A stretch of 64,000 nucleotides of DNA, from assembly GCA_020847635.1 (NCBI GenBank), contig JADLBQ010000084.1:1-64000 (forward strand). The letters are read 5' to 3'. This document shows positions 1 through 8,486 of the stretch, piece by piece. Position numbers and translations under genes: made by a program. Below the pieces are notes generated by a model. The model ran no database searches. It was not told the origin of the DNA and saw only the letters and a list, made by a program, of their open reading frames with translations. Source of the stretch: Bacteroidia bacterium (GTDB lineage: Bacteria > Bacteroidota > Bacteroidia > AKYH767-A > OLB10). Positions within the stretch are counted from its first letter, which is position 1, and the number at the start of each line of letters is the position of its first letter.

Positions 1-93
1 TGAGATAACCCTGCTGATGAGGTGACCCGCTTTCAATGCCTGCTGTTCGATGGCCCTCCCCATTCGGCCATAGCCAATCAGAATGATTTTCAT
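1..93 (-). CDS. dapB: 4-hydroxy-tetrahydrodipicolinate reductase, N-terminal part (cut by window edge)
   Basis: Only the first 31 codons are in the window; the gene runs off the left edge. The reading starts at an ATG (91-93) and gives MKIILIGYGRMGRAIEQQAL, the Rossmann-type GxGxMG dinucleotide-binding start typical of DapB, the NAD(P)H-dependent reductase of the lysine/diaminopimelate pathway. Short Bacteroidetes DapB proteins begin in just this way. The assignment rests on the N-terminus alone; another small NAD(P)-binding reductase is possible but less likely. It is divergent from the metal cluster at 218. Confidence 0.75.
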   Translation of the reverse strand, partial: MKIILIGYGRMGRAIEQQALKAGHLISRVIS

Positions 94-186
94 TTAAAAC
101 CAATAAGAATTATGAAGCGAAGGTAAATAACCAGTCCAAACCTGCTAATTTGCAACCCTTACGTATTATTAGGGTATAACAATTTG

Positions 187-194
187 TAGATTTG
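187..194 (+). promoter_or_regulatory. Bacteroidetes -7 promoter element for the metal cluster
   Basis: TAGATTTG matches the Bacteroidetes sigma factor -7 consensus TAnnTTTG and lies 23 nt before the ATG at 218. No good TTTG -33 element is seen at the usual 17-23 bp spacing. Confidence 0.5.
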
Positions 195-217
195 CAGGAA
201 TCTAAAATATCAAACAT

Positions 218-541
218 ATGAAAATACAAACATGGATCATGGCCGGAATGATGGGAGTTATTCTGGCTGCTTGTAATTCGGGTGAAGAAAAATCAACTGA
301 AACGGAACAAACAGCTAAGACTGAACAGGTAATTGAAAATGTACCTGCCGAGTTGGCAAGCCTTGATGGTGTTACCTCGTATTGGGAATGCCCGATGCAA
401 TGTGAAGAAAAAAAGTTTGTTTCAGAAGGAAATTGCCCTATTTGCGGAATGGCTCTAACCGAAGTTATGGTAAACAAACAGGCGACTGATTCAAGCAGTC
501 AGCTTAAAGAACCGGCCTCAGAAGAAGCTCATACACATTAA
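218..541 (+). CDS. heavy-metal-binding domain lipoprotein
   Basis: A 107-residue exported lipoprotein. The signal peptide ends in a lipobox with the lipidated Cys at residue 19 (LAAC). A linker rich in Glu and Thr follows, then a compact metal-binding motif at about 55-80: YWECPMQC...GNCPICGMAL, with Cys 58, 62, 73 and 76. This is the heavy-metal-binding (HMBD) motif also found at the N-terminus of CusB-type efflux adaptors. The C-terminus ends EEAHTH, which could add His ligands. It is the first gene of a forward cluster with a Cys-rich protein (3 nt downstream) and a TonB receptor, so I infer a periplasmic or outer-membrane role in copper or other soft-metal handling. The metal itself cannot be read from sequence. 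Confidence 0.8.
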   Translation: MKIQTWIMAGMMGVILAACNSGEEKSTETEQTAKTEQVIENVPAELASLDGVTSYWECPMQCEEKKFVSEGNCPICGMALTEVMVNKQATDSSSQLKEPASEEAHTH

Positions 542-544
542 ACC

Positions 545-898
545 ATGAAAAAGTTTCTGTCAGTCCTTATTCCGGTAATCCTGCTTTCAGCAATGGTTGG
601 CGTTTATGTGGTCAATCATTATTGTATGGTTACCGGAAAACTGACAGAGCAGAAATCCTGCTGCAGCAAGTGTGATGATAACTGTTGCAAGAAAAATATC
701 AAGGTTTTCAGGTTTAGTTTTGAATCTGATAACCTGCCTCTATTTGAAGTTCTGAATGCAATAAGTAGTTTGCTCCCCCGGCCTAACCTTAATTTAACCG
801 GTTTGTTTCTGTCAGACCTGGTGGTCAATCTGCTGTTCGAACCGTCAGATCCTGTTCCCTTAGAAGAGCAACTCAGTACTATTATTCTCAGAATTTGA
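545..898 (+). CDS. small Cys-rich membrane-anchored protein (HYC_CC_PP-like)
   Basis: A 117-residue protein with an N-terminal hydrophobic segment (about 5-23), then His-Tyr-Cys at 25-27 and a cysteine cluster at 39-48 (CC, C, CC). This matches the pattern of small Bacteroidetes proteins named for HYC and CC motifs that sit next to metal receptors; the family name is from memory, not a search. The C-terminal half has no recognisable domain. It starts 3 nt after the HMBD lipoprotein stop and is presumably co-transcribed. A periplasmic metal-binding or metal-relay role is inferred from the Cys content and neighbours only. Confidence 0.6.
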   Translation: MKKFLSVLIPVILLSAMVGVYVVNHYCMVTGKLTEQKSCCSKCDDNCCKKNIKVFRFSFESDNLPLFEVLNAISSLLPRPNLNLTGLFLSDLVVNLLFEPSDPVPLEEQLSTIILRI

Positions 899-978
899 TT
901 GATTCGTTTTTAGTCGGGTAAGATAACCTGAAGAAGATTAACCCTTCGTCTTTTAAAAACGTTTAATGATCAATCAAA

Positions 979-3198
979 ATGAAAAAACTATTTATAATTA
1001 TCAATCTCATACTGTTCATCTATCGGACAGATGCCCAGCATGTAATGGGAAAAGTTTATGCGCTTGAATCGGGTAAAGAAGTGCCGCTTACCGGTGCAAA
1101 TGTTTATTTTCCGGGTACAACGATTGGAACTACAACCGATGAAGACGGTCGGTTCCACCTTGATAAACCAACCACTTCAGCCAAAGAACTGGTTGTAAGT
1201 TATGTTGGCTTTATAAATGACACAGTACCTTCCGAAGGAAATTTCATTAAAGTTGTATTAAAAAGTTCTGTGGATTTGCAGGGTGTTGAAATAAAAGGAA
1301 GCCGCCCGGATACTTACATATCACAGGTAAACCCGATTAAAACGGAAGTCCTGACCACTACTGAACTTGAGAAGAATGCCTGTTGTAACCTGAGCGAAAG
1401 CTTTGAATCTAACCCTACAGTTGATGTTTCATTTACGGATGCTGTTACCGGAGCCAGGCAAATTGAAATGCTGGGTTTATCAGGTACTTATGTTCAGAGC
1501 CTGGTTGATGTGCTTCCGGTTATTCGTGGAATCAATACCAATTTCGGATTTAATTTTATTCCGGGCCCATGGGTAGAAAGCATCTATGTTTCAAAAGGAA
1601 ACGGAAGTGTAGTCAATGGATATGAATCCATAACCGGCCAGATTGATGTGGAACTGAAAAAACCTGAAACTGCCGAAAAGCTGTACCTGAACATATATGG
1701 TAACAGTGAGGGCAGAGCAGAACTGAATGCTCTTCAGAGTTTTAAACTGAATCACAAGTGGAGTACGATGTATCTGCTTGGCGGGAATTTATTGCAAAAC
1801 AGAATGGATCATAATCAGGATAATTTTCTGGATGCTCCCCTTAATAGGCAATACCAGTTTATGAATCGCTGGAAATACAATTCAAATAACAGAATTGAAT
1901 CAATGTTTGGTGTGCGTTACTTGCATGATGAACGTACAGGTGGTGATATCAGATTCAATAAGAACCTGGACAAGCTCACTACTAATTACTATGGAATCGG
2001 ATTAAATACCAACAGAGTTGAAGTATTTACCAAAACAAGCCTGAACTTTCCCGGTTATGAATATAAAAGCCTGGGATTGCAGCTTTCTTATATTCACCAT
2101 GAGCAGGAAGGTTATTTCGGCCTCCGGAATTATGATGCCTATGAACAAACATTCTATTCCAATTTGATCTTCCAGAATTATATGGGTGATTCACGCTATA
2201 AGTTCAGAACAGGAATCAGCATGATGGCAGATACATACCATGATCACCTGGATTCACTGTTGTTGTCGAGAAATGAAATCATCCCGGGTGGATTTTTTGA
2301 ATTTACCTGGACCGCTACCCCAAAGATGACTATCATTTCAGGGATTCGTGCTGATCACAACAGTGAATATGGCTGGTTTGTAAATCCACGATTACATTTT
2401 CAGTACCGGTTTAACGATAACCAGTCAATCAGAGCTTCACTGGGAAGCGGCCATCATGCTCCTCATATCTTAGCTGAAAATACTTCCCTGCCGGCCTCAT
2501 CCCGAAAAATTGTCATTGCCCGGGATATAGATGCTGAACATGCCTGGAATACAGGATTAAATTATTCCTACTCATTCCTGATAAATGGCCAGGAAGCCCG
2601 GTTCACTGCTGATGCCTATCGAACCTGGTTTACCAACCAGACAGTGGTTGATTTGTATACCGATCCGTATTCAGCTTATATCTATAATCTTTATGGTAAG
2701 AGTTATTCAAACAGTTTACAGACCGAACTGAGTTATGAAGTAATTGCAAATCTGAAAGTTAAAGCAGCCTGGAAGTTCAATGATGTAAAAATGACCTACA
2801 ACAACCACCTGATGGAAAAGCCTTTAAATCCGCGTCACCGGGCTTTGCTGAATATAGCTTATGAAACTCCAAATGGTAAATGGAAAGCTGATTTTACTCT
2901 TCAATATACGGGTGTACAAAGCCTTCCTTCCTATATATTAACCGACAATGGTTATGAACCTGATGTTGTATTTACTGCTTCAGAATCGCCTGACTTCTGG
3001 CGTTCGCTTGGCCAGATTACCTATATGTTCGGCAACTGGGATATTTACATTGGTTCAGAAAACATTGGTGATTACCGCCAGTACCGGACTGTAATTGGTG
3101 CTGATGACCCTTTTGGAAAAGATTTTGATACAGGCATTGTTTGGGGTCCTGTTACTGGGCGAATGCTTTATGCAGGAATCAGGTTTAAAATAAAATAA
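979..3198 (+). CDS. TonB-dependent outer-membrane receptor, metal-cluster type
   Basis: 739 residues. Signal peptide to about residue 20, a carboxypeptidase-like regulatory domain at about 22-100 (GKVYALESGKEVPLTGANVYF...GTTTDEDGRF), a plug domain at about 110-230, and a 22-strand-type beta barrel to the end, finishing in an aromatic/Lys C-terminus. The plug carries a Cys pair at 135-136 (NACCNLSESF), seen in a Bacteroidetes receptor clade that is usually found with copper-handling genes. It follows the HMBD lipoprotein and Cys-rich protein on the same strand. I infer TonB-driven uptake of a metal or metal chelate; the substrate is unknown. Confidence 0.8.
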   Translation: MKKLFIIINLILFIYRTDAQHVMGKVYALESGKEVPLTGANVYFPGTTIGTTTDEDGRFHLDKPTTSAKELVVSYVGFINDTVPSEGNFIKVVLKSSVDLQGVEIKGSRPDTYISQVNPIKTEVLTTTELEKNACCNLSESFESNPTVDVSFTDAVTGARQIEMLGLSGTYVQSLVDVLPVIRGINTNFGFNFIPGPWVESIYVSKGNGSVVNGYESITGQIDVELKKPETAEKLYLNIYGNSEGRAELNALQSFKLNHKWSTMYLLGGNLLQNRMDHNQDNFLDAPLNRQYQFMNRWKYNSNNRIESMFGVRYLHDERTGGDIRFNKNLDKLTTNYYGIGLNTNRVEVFTKTSLNFPGYEYKSLGLQLSYIHHEQEGYFGLRNYDAYEQTFYSNLIFQNYMGDSRYKFRTGISMMADTYHDHLDSLLLSRNEIIPGGFFEFTWTATPKMTIISGIRADHNSEYGWFVNPRLHFQYRFNDNQSIRASLGSGHHAPHILAENTSLPASSRKIVIARDIDAEHAWNTGLNYSYSFLINGQEARFTADAYRTWFTNQTVVDLYTDPYSAYIYNLYGKSYSNSLQTELSYEVIANLKVKAAWKFNDVKMTYNNHLMEKPLNPRHRALLNIAYETPNGKWKADFTLQYTGVQSLPSYILTDNGYEPDVVFTASESPDFWRSLGQITYMFGNWDIYIGSENIGDYRQYRTVIGADDPFGKDFDTGIVWGPVTGRMLYAGIRFKIK

Positions 3199-3199
3199 G

Positions 3200-3580
3200 T
3201 CAAAGCCTGACCGTCCCCTGTAATTCAATTACAGGAACGGAGTGAGTGTAAACAGCTGAGTCAACAGCAAGTGTGTCATTAAAAACTACTTTTACAGAGA
3301 AGTGTGTTTCTGTCTTAAGTTCTTGCAGATATTCAACCCGGATAAAATAGGGCTCTTCTGAATCGGCTATGTGCTGTGCATTCCAGCTCAGGCCTTCACT
3401 GGTAAAAGTTATGGGCTTACGGATTTGGCTATCGAAAAAATAATCACTGTTATAGAGAATGCTGACTGTATTCGAATCCATAATTGTTACGAAGTAAGAT
3501 ACTTTCACCGGAACAAAATCATCCTTCTTACAGGATGAGACAAGTAGTGTAAAAATGAGTATTGGTAAAATTTTGTTCAT
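3200..3580 (-). CDS. hypothetical lipoprotein
   Basis: A 126-residue predicted lipoprotein: hydrophobic N-terminus followed by a lipobox (LVSSC, Cys at 17) and KKDD. The rest alternates polar and hydrophobic stretches, as in a small beta-sandwich, and I recognise no family. Its ATG overlaps the stop of the alkyltransferase-like gene by 4 nt (ATGA arrangement), so the two are probably translationally coupled. It ends 1 nt from the convergent TonB receptor stop. Function unknown. Confidence 0.65.
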   Translation of the reverse strand: MNKILPILIFTLLVSSCKKDDFVPVKVSYFVTIMDSNTVSILYNSDYFFDSQIRKPITFTSEGLSWNAQHIADSEEPYFIRVEYLQELKTETHFSVKVVFNDTLAVDSAVYTHSVPVIELQGTVRL

Positions 3581-3921
3581 TCAGCCAGTTCAGCCAGGGA
3601 TGCCGGATCCCAGAATATATTTTTAAAATTTTTGACTCTGTCATTTTCAATCTGTACACCTTCCTGTTCGAGGAGTTGTTTCATCCGGTCAGGACTTCCG
3701 AAATGATGTTTCCCGGTAAGCAACCCATTCCGGTTAACTACCCGGTGAGCCGGTACAGATGGCTTTGCTGCATATGACACACTCATAGCCCAGCCTACCA
3801 TTCTGGATGAACCAGTTGTTCCCAACGCCCTGGCAATGGCACCATAGCTGGTTACTCTTCCTTTTGGGATGAGTCTGGTAATCTGAAATACCCGTTCAAA
3901 AAATGACTCTTCCCATATCAT
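3577..3921 (-). CDS. MGMT family protein, alkyltransferase-like (no catalytic Cys)
   Basis: A 114-residue protein with the DNA-binding half of O6-alkylguanine-DNA alkyltransferase: IPKGRVTSYGAIARALG helix-turn-helix at about 18-34, SSRMVGWAM at 38-46, and the active-site region at 57-60 reading PAHR where true MGMT has PCHR. The acceptor Cys is therefore Ala58. This is the hallmark of alkyltransferase-like (ATL) proteins, which bind O6-alkylguanine lesions and hand them to nucleotide excision repair instead of reversing them. The gene overlaps the ALDH stop codon by 4 nt. Role inferred from the family; note that uvrB lies about 12 kb away. Confidence 0.85.
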   Translation of the reverse strand: MIWEESFFERVFQITRLIPKGRVTSYGAIARALGTTGSSRMVGWAMSVSYAAKPSVPAHRVVNRNGLLTGKHHFGSPDRMKQLLEQEGVQIENDRVKNFKNIFWDPASLAELAE

Positions 3922-5480
3922 GATACATCAAATCGGATTCCCTGGGCAAGCGGAAGTTCGGTTGAGAAGTTGATGGTGTTGGTTTGCCTTCGCATGTAAA
4001 ATTTCCAGGAATCACTTCCTGATTCACGACCGCCACCAGTCTCCTTTTCTCCTCCGAATGCTCCTCCGATTTCGGCTCCGCTGGTGCCAATATTAACATT
4101 AGCAATTCCACAATCACTTCCTGCTTGTGAAAGGAAGCGCTCAGTTTCATGTAGATTGAGTGAAAAGATTGCCGATGATAACCCCTGAGGCACATCATTC
4201 TGAATAGCAATAGCCTCATCTATGGTCTTATATTTCATAATATAAAGCAAAGGTGCGAAGGTTTCGTCACAGACAATCGGAAGGTTATGACTCACTTCTG
4301 CAATACAAGGTTTAACGTAACAGCCGCTTTCAAATTCTTCACCTTCAATTTTTTCACCACCATAAAGAATCCTGCCGCCTTCCTGTTTTACTCTTTCAAT
4401 TGCATCAAAAAATTGATTAACCGCCTTGGTGTCTATCAGCGGACCTACCAGTGTATCCTTATCAAGCGGATGTCCAATTCGGATATGACTGTATGCATTC
4501 ACCAGTTTCTTCTTAAACTCCTCAAAAATACTTTCATGAATTATCAGCCGCCTGGTTGAAGTACACCGCTGGCCAGCTGTTCCGACTGCACCAAACAATA
4601 CAGCTCTCAAGGCCATATCCTGATTTGCATGCTGAGAAATTATGATGGCATTATTTCCTCCTAATTCAAGCAGGCTGCGACCCAGCCGCTCACCCACTAT
4701 TTTAGCTACTCGTTTACCCATTTTTGTACTGCCAGTTGCTGAGATCAGTGCAACCCGCTGGTCAGCCAGAAAATTGTCTCCAACATATCCGGATGAGCCG
4801 ACCACTAAATTCAGAACGCCTTCCGGAATCATATTCTGCCTTAAAACATCTGCCATTATCTGATGAACGGCTATTGCACAGAACGGTACTTTGGAAGAAG
4901 GTTTCCAGACTACCACATCACCGCATACCAGTGCCAACATTGCATTCCAACTCCATACTGCAACCGGAAAGTTAAAAGCCGAAATAACCCCTACTATCCC
5001 AAGAGGATGCCATTGTTCATACATCCGGTGTTGCGGCCGTTCACTTTGCATTGTTAATCCATAAAGCTGACGTGATAAACCAACAGCAAAATCGCAGATA
5101 TCTATCATCTCCTGAACTTCACCTAATCCTTCCTGATAAATTTTACCCATTTCATACGACACCAGTTTACCCAGCGGCTCTTTATTTTTTCTTAATGCCT
5201 CACCCATCTGCCTGACAATTTCGCCACGCTTCGGGGCGGGAATCATCTGCCACTCCTTAAATGCTTTCTGTGCCTGCTCAATTATTTTGTTATAATCTTC
5301 GGCAGTTGCCTGACTGATAGTTCCAATCTTTACTCCATCTGCCGGTGAATATGAATCAAGTGATTTGCCCTTTGTATCAAACCATTTTGTTCCGGTGCAA
5401 GCACCTTTCGTTGATCCTTCAATTCCGAGCTCTTTCAATACACTTTCAATTCTGAAAGCCTGCTTTGTCATTGTTGTCAT
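3918..5480 (-). CDS. ALDH7-type aldehyde dehydrogenase (aminoadipate semialdehyde type)
   Basis: 520 residues, full length for an NAD(P)+-dependent aldehyde dehydrogenase. The catalytic residues are visible: Glu272 in LELGGNN and Cys306 in GQRCTSTRR. FNFPVAVWSWNAMLALVCGD and the WKPSSK cofactor-binding motif match the ALDH7/antiquitin group, which oxidises alpha-aminoadipic semialdehyde (piperideine-6-carboxylate) in lysine breakdown. The C-terminal GGAFGGEKETGGGRESGSDSW is typical. A lysine role is inferred from the subfamily; no other lysine-catabolic gene is nearby. A second ATG three codons downstream is an alternative start. Confidence 0.85.
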   Translation of the reverse strand: MTTMTKQAFRIESVLKELGIEGSTKGACTGTKWFDTKGKSLDSYSPADGVKIGTISQATAEDYNKIIEQAQKAFKEWQMIPAPKRGEIVRQMGEALRKNKEPLGKLVSYEMGKIYQEGLGEVQEMIDICDFAVGLSRQLYGLTMQSERPQHRMYEQWHPLGIVGVISAFNFPVAVWSWNAMLALVCGDVVVWKPSSKVPFCAIAVHQIMADVLRQNMIPEGVLNLVVGSSGYVGDNFLADQRVALISATGSTKMGKRVAKIVGERLGRSLLELGGNNAIIISQHANQDMALRAVLFGAVGTAGQRCTSTRRLIIHESIFEEFKKKLVNAYSHIRIGHPLDKDTLVGPLIDTKAVNQFFDAIERVKQEGGRILYGGEKIEGEEFESGCYVKPCIAEVSHNLPIVCDETFAPLLYIMKYKTIDEAIAIQNDVPQGLSSAIFSLNLHETERFLSQAGSDCGIANVNIGTSGAEIGGAFGGEKETGGGRESGSDSWKFYMRRQTNTINFSTELPLAQGIRFDVS

Positions 5481-5504
5481 TTTTATTACCTATTTTGATT
5501 TATG

Positions 5505-5512
5505 CAAATATA
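5505..5512 (-). promoter_or_regulatory. -7 promoter element for the ALDH operon
   Basis: On the reverse strand TATATTTG (TAnnTTTG) lies 24 nt upstream of the ALDH ATG. The -33 element is not convincing. It probably drives the ALDH, ATL and lipoprotein genes as one unit. Confidence 0.5.
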
Positions 5513-5564
5513 GGTATCGGGCTCTGCTAATATGTATTGAGTCAGTCATTTTCAACCCTTCAAC

Positions 5565-6056
5565 TCACAACCACCGCCTGACTTGTTTGCAGTATTCCTC
5601 ATAGTGAATACCAAATTCCCTCTTTAGATAGTCTTCTTCCCGTAGAATAATAAACCGATGAACAAATAGAATTAAAAAAGGGAGCAGCATAATATGCCAC
5701 CAGTTACCGGCCAGAAATGTAACAGCCAGATAAGCTAAACTAAGGCCAACATACATTGGGTTTCTTGTAATTGAATAAATACCGGTTGTCTGAAGTGATT
5801 TTGCACGTTTATGAAGAATCACCGTATTCCCTGTTTTCAAAAACTGCCACAATGCAAGAGCTCCTACTGACCCGGCAAGGATTAGCAAAACAATTCCAGT
5901 TATTGTCAGCAGATTGCTTCGCAAAACAGGGTTAACAATTGGAATCATTTTTTGTATCACCAATCCGGCAATAAAAACAAGGGTATAATATACAGGTGGT
6001 GGAATCAGGATTCCGGGACCTTTTGAGATATCCCTTTTTTCAAGCATAACTGACAT
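5565..6056 (-). CDS. isoprenylcysteine carboxyl methyltransferase (ICMT)-family membrane protein
   Basis: A 163-residue membrane protein with about four hydrophobic segments (roughly 23-43, 48-68, 105-135). The C-terminal signature fits the PEMT/ICMT methyltransferase superfamily: GIYSITRNPMYVGLSLAYLA at 92-111 and a late REEDYLKREFGIHYEEYCKQVRRWL, where the RNPxY and EExxL...Y..Y elements contribute to SAM and substrate binding. In bacteria these proteins methylate lipids or small molecules; the substrate cannot be read. It is downstream of accA by 113 nt, with no clear terminator between. Confidence 0.75.
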   Translation of the reverse strand: MSVMLEKRDISKGPGILIPPPVYYTLVFIAGLVIQKMIPIVNPVLRSNLLTITGIVLLILAGSVGALALWQFLKTGNTVILHKRAKSLQTTGIYSITRNPMYVGLSLAYLAVTFLAGNWWHIMLLPFLILFVHRFIILREEDYLKREFGIHYEEYCKQVRRWL

Positions 6057-6169
6057 ATATTGATAAACTCAAAAAGCAGCCTGAGTGTTTTTAAAAACTG
6101 CCTGATTTTTTACTGCCAGAATCCTCTATGCGAATGATTTCACTTTTGGATTATTAAGGCCAATGCTTG

Positions 6170-7123
6170 TTATTCATTAAATACCCCCATACTACAGAAT
6201 TTCTCAATTCTTTTTTTTACTAAATCCTCTCTTTCAATCTGGTCAAACTTATTCAGGCTTCTGAGAATATCCGATTTAACAGAACTGAAAACTGTCTGAG
6301 GATTACAATGAGCACCGCCCACTGGCTCTTTTAAAACGGCATCAACCAGTTTAAGATGGTGCATATCCGAGGCAGTAAGTTTAAGCGCTTCAGCTGCTTT
6401 TTCCTTATTATCCCAATTTCGCCATAAAATGGACGAGCATGATTCAGGTGAAATAACTGAATACCAGGTATATTCCAGCATGACCACCCGGTCTCCGATT
6501 CCAATGCCCAATGCTCCACCGGAAGCACCCTCACCAATTACATAACAGATTACCGGAACACGAAGGTGTGCCATTTCAAACAAATTACGGGCAATTGCTT
6601 CTCCCTGGCTTCTTTCTTCAGCTTCAATTCCCGGATAGGCTCCAGGAGTATCAATAAAGGTCACTACTGGTTTATTAAACTTTTCAGCCAGTTTCATCAG
6701 TCGCAATGATTTGCGATAGCCTTCCGGGTTTGGCATTCCGAAATTGCGAAACTGCCTTGTTTTGGTATTCCTGCCTTTTTGCTGGCCGATAAACATAATT
6801 GAACGACCATCAACAATTCCCATTCCACCTACCATTGCCTTGTCATCCTTAACAGTCCGATCTCCAAATAACTCTATAAAGTTACCTTCAGTAATTGCTT
6901 CAATGTAATCAAGAGTATAAGGTCGGTCCGGATGTCTGGAAACCTGAACTTTCTGCCAGGCAGTCAGCTTTGAATATATTTCGGTTCGGGTTTCTTCAAT
7001 TTTCTTTTCCAGTTCTTCAACCAGTTTTTCTGTATTAACCTTGCCTTTACTTCCGATTTGTTTAGCCTTTTCAAGTTGCTCAGACAGTTCGGCAATTGTT
7101 TTTTCAAAGTCAAGAAAATGCAT
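6170..7123 (-). CDS. accA: acetyl-CoA carboxylase carboxyltransferase subunit alpha
   Basis: 317 residues, the normal length for AccA. It transfers the carboxyl group from carboxybiotin to acetyl-CoA, with AccD, in the first step of fatty-acid synthesis. Recognisable parts: N-terminal coiled-coil-like helices, [27 protein letters not shown], the oxyanion-forming [26 protein letters not shown], and [15 protein letters not shown]. The start [16 protein letters not shown] is the usual AccA start, so the ATG at 7121-7123 is secure. A promoter -7 box ends only 5 nt before it. Cytoplasmic and expected to be essential. Confidence 0.97.
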   Translation of the reverse strand: MHFLDFEKTIAELSEQLEKAKQIGSKGKVNTEKLVEELEKKIEETRTEIYSKLTAWQKVQVSRHPDRPYTLDYIEAITEGNFIELFGDRTVKDDKAMVGGMGIVDGRSIMFIGQQKGRNTKTRQFRNFGMPNPEGYRKSLRLMKLAEKFNKPVVTFIDTPGAYPGIEAEERSQGEAIARNLFEMAHLRVPVICYVIGEGASGGALGIGIGDRVVMLEYTWYSVISPESCSSILWRNWDNKEKAAEALKLTASDMHHLKLVDAVLKEPVGGAHCNPQTVFSSVKSDILRSLNKFDQIEREDLVKKRIEKFCSMGVFNE

Positions 7124-7128
7124 GCGTA

Positions 7129-7158
7129 CAAAGATAGGTGAGCAATGGGAAACTCAAA
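7129..7158 (-). promoter_or_regulatory. accA promoter (-33 and -7), leaderless-type spacing
   Basis: Reverse strand: TTTG at 7158-7155, an 18-bp spacer, then TATCTTTG (TAnnTTTG) at 7136-7129. The -7 box ends 5 nt before the accA ATG, so transcription should begin at or next to the start codon. Confidence 0.65.
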
Positions 7159-7209
7159 AAATGAATTGGCTGAGAAAAGCAGCGCCTAAGAATGAACCTG
7201 TTAAGAAAG

Positions 7210-7280
7210 TTGTCCGACCAGGATTCGAACCTGGAAAGGCAGAACCAAAATCTGCAGTGTTACCATTACACCATCGGACA
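7210..7280 (-). tRNA. tRNA-Gln (anticodon TTG)
   Basis: A 71-nt cloverleaf folds cleanly on the reverse strand: 7-bp acceptor stem TGTCCGA/TCGGACA, D stem GTGT/ACAC, anticodon stem GCAGA/TCTGC with loop TTTTGGT (anticodon TTG, reads CAA), T stem CCAGG/CCTGG with loop TTCGAAT, and discriminator A. The 3' CCA is not encoded. It sits between accA and the GNAT gene with its own likely promoter just upstream. Confidence 0.95.
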
Positions 7281-7289
7281 ATCGGGCCG

Positions 7290-7297
7290 CAAACCTA
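7290..7297 (-). promoter_or_regulatory. -7 promoter element for tRNA-Gln
   Basis: TAGGTTTG (TAnnTTTG) on the reverse strand ends 9 nt before the tRNA 5' end, as expected for a short-leader tRNA transcript. A TTTG further up is only 11 bp away, too close to be a standard -33 element. Confidence 0.5.
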
Positions 7298-7347
7298 ATT
7301 TATTTTACCAAATTAACCAGTAGTCAAGCAGTAAAATAGAAATCTTT

Positions 7348-8481
7348 TCAGCTTATTCTTTTTTTAAAAATCCTGTAGCGTTTATAGATATGACCTCCGG
7401 CACGCTGCATTTCACGATTCATCATGGTGTTGGTTTCGAGCACCAGATGCGAATCCATCGTTTTCATACCGTATCGGGAAGCAGCTGAGAGAAACTGAAC
7501 TGCCAGCAAAGCTGTCATTCCTTTTGACTGTAACTCAGGATGCACACCACCCAACAGCATATCGAGTTGTTTTGATTTCTTACCCGACTGAATGATGTGA
7601 TAAAAACCAAAAGGCAATAATTTTCCCTTCGCTTTTTGAAGCCCGGCCGATATATCAGGAATCCCGAGAATAAAAGCTACTGGCTTATTATTTTGGTCTG
7701 TAACAATTTTCAAAAAACGGGGATCCAGAAACAGAAAATACTTATTGGCTAGCTGTTTCATCTCCCGGTGACCCATTCTGTTAAACCCATAGATCTCCCT
7801 GAATGACTCATTCACCAACTCAAGCAACGGATAAATGTATTTTCTCATAGCAAGCCGGTTAGAACAGGATACCATCTTAAACTTTCCGGCTTTCAGGATT
7901 CGCTGTGTAATCAGCTCGTAAGAACCAGGCACCTGATCAGGAACCGGTACTGAATAACTTACACAATCCGTCTCCTTTTCAAATCCCATATTGACTAACA
8001 ACTGAGGCAGATAAGGCGGATTACAGGGTGCAGCAAGAACCGGAAGATACTCGTAGCCTTCAATTTGTAAACCCTGCGGGTCCTTATCTGAAAATCCGAA
8101 AGGTCCGGTTAACTGCTGCAGGTTGTGTTTCTTCCCCCACTGTGTAACATAGTCTATCAATTGCTGTGCAACTTGAGCATCCTGAATACAGTCAAACTGA
8201 AAAAAACGACAATGTTTCACTTCCAGGGCTTTGTTAAACCGCTCAGGGATTATCCCCATGATCCGTCCTACAATTTTTTCCCCGCGATAAGCCAATGCTC
8301 TGATTACAGGATTTCCATTCATTGCCAGATTTTTTGACGGATTATGAAAGTCGAATTCATCACTGAGCAATGGAGGAACAAAATGTTTATATTCTGAATA
8401 GAGCTGATAAACCAGCTGGACATATTCCTTTAATAAGTGCTTGTTACTGACTTCAACAATTCTTACTGCTGAATTTTCCAT
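7348..8481 (-). CDS. GNAT-fold acetyltransferase-like protein
   Basis: 377 residues, a conserved Bacteroidetes family usually called GNAT family N-acetyltransferase. The N-terminal 110 residues look like one GNAT half (YSEYKHFVPPL, AYRGEKIVGRIMGIIPE). The middle has a conserved LTGPFGFSDKDPQGLQIEGYEYLP stretch, and the C-terminal part a second acyltransferase-like unit with GGVHPELQSKGMTALL (acetyl-CoA loop-like) followed by a family ending in ETNTMMNREMQRAGG. No substrate is known. It begins 5 nt after the acyltransferase gene stop and is the last gene of a four-gene reverse operon. Confidence 0.7.
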   Translation of the reverse strand: MENSAVRIVEVSNKHLLKEYVQLVYQLYSEYKHFVPPLLSDEFDFHNPSKNLAMNGNPVIRALAYRGEKIVGRIMGIIPERFNKALEVKHCRFFQFDCIQDAQVAQQLIDYVTQWGKKHNLQQLTGPFGFSDKDPQGLQIEGYEYLPVLAAPCNPPYLPQLLVNMGFEKETDCVSYSVPVPDQVPGSYELITQRILKAGKFKMVSCSNRLAMRKYIYPLLELVNESFREIYGFNRMGHREMKQLANKYFLFLDPRFLKIVTDQNNKPVAFILGIPDISAGLQKAKGKLLPFGFYHIIQSGKKSKQLDMLLGGVHPELQSKGMTALLAVQFLSAASRYGMKTMDSHLVLETNTMMNREMQRAGGHIYKRYRIFKKRIS

Positions 8482-8486
8482 ATTGA

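Noticed and set aside
6057-6169. Terminator after accA
   Set aside because: Only a broken stem with TTTTT pieces is seen; not convincing as a hairpin terminator.
7041-7298. Forward ORF across accA 5' end and tRNA-Gln
   Set aside because: It runs over a well-supported tRNA and the accA N-terminus in antisense, with no domain.
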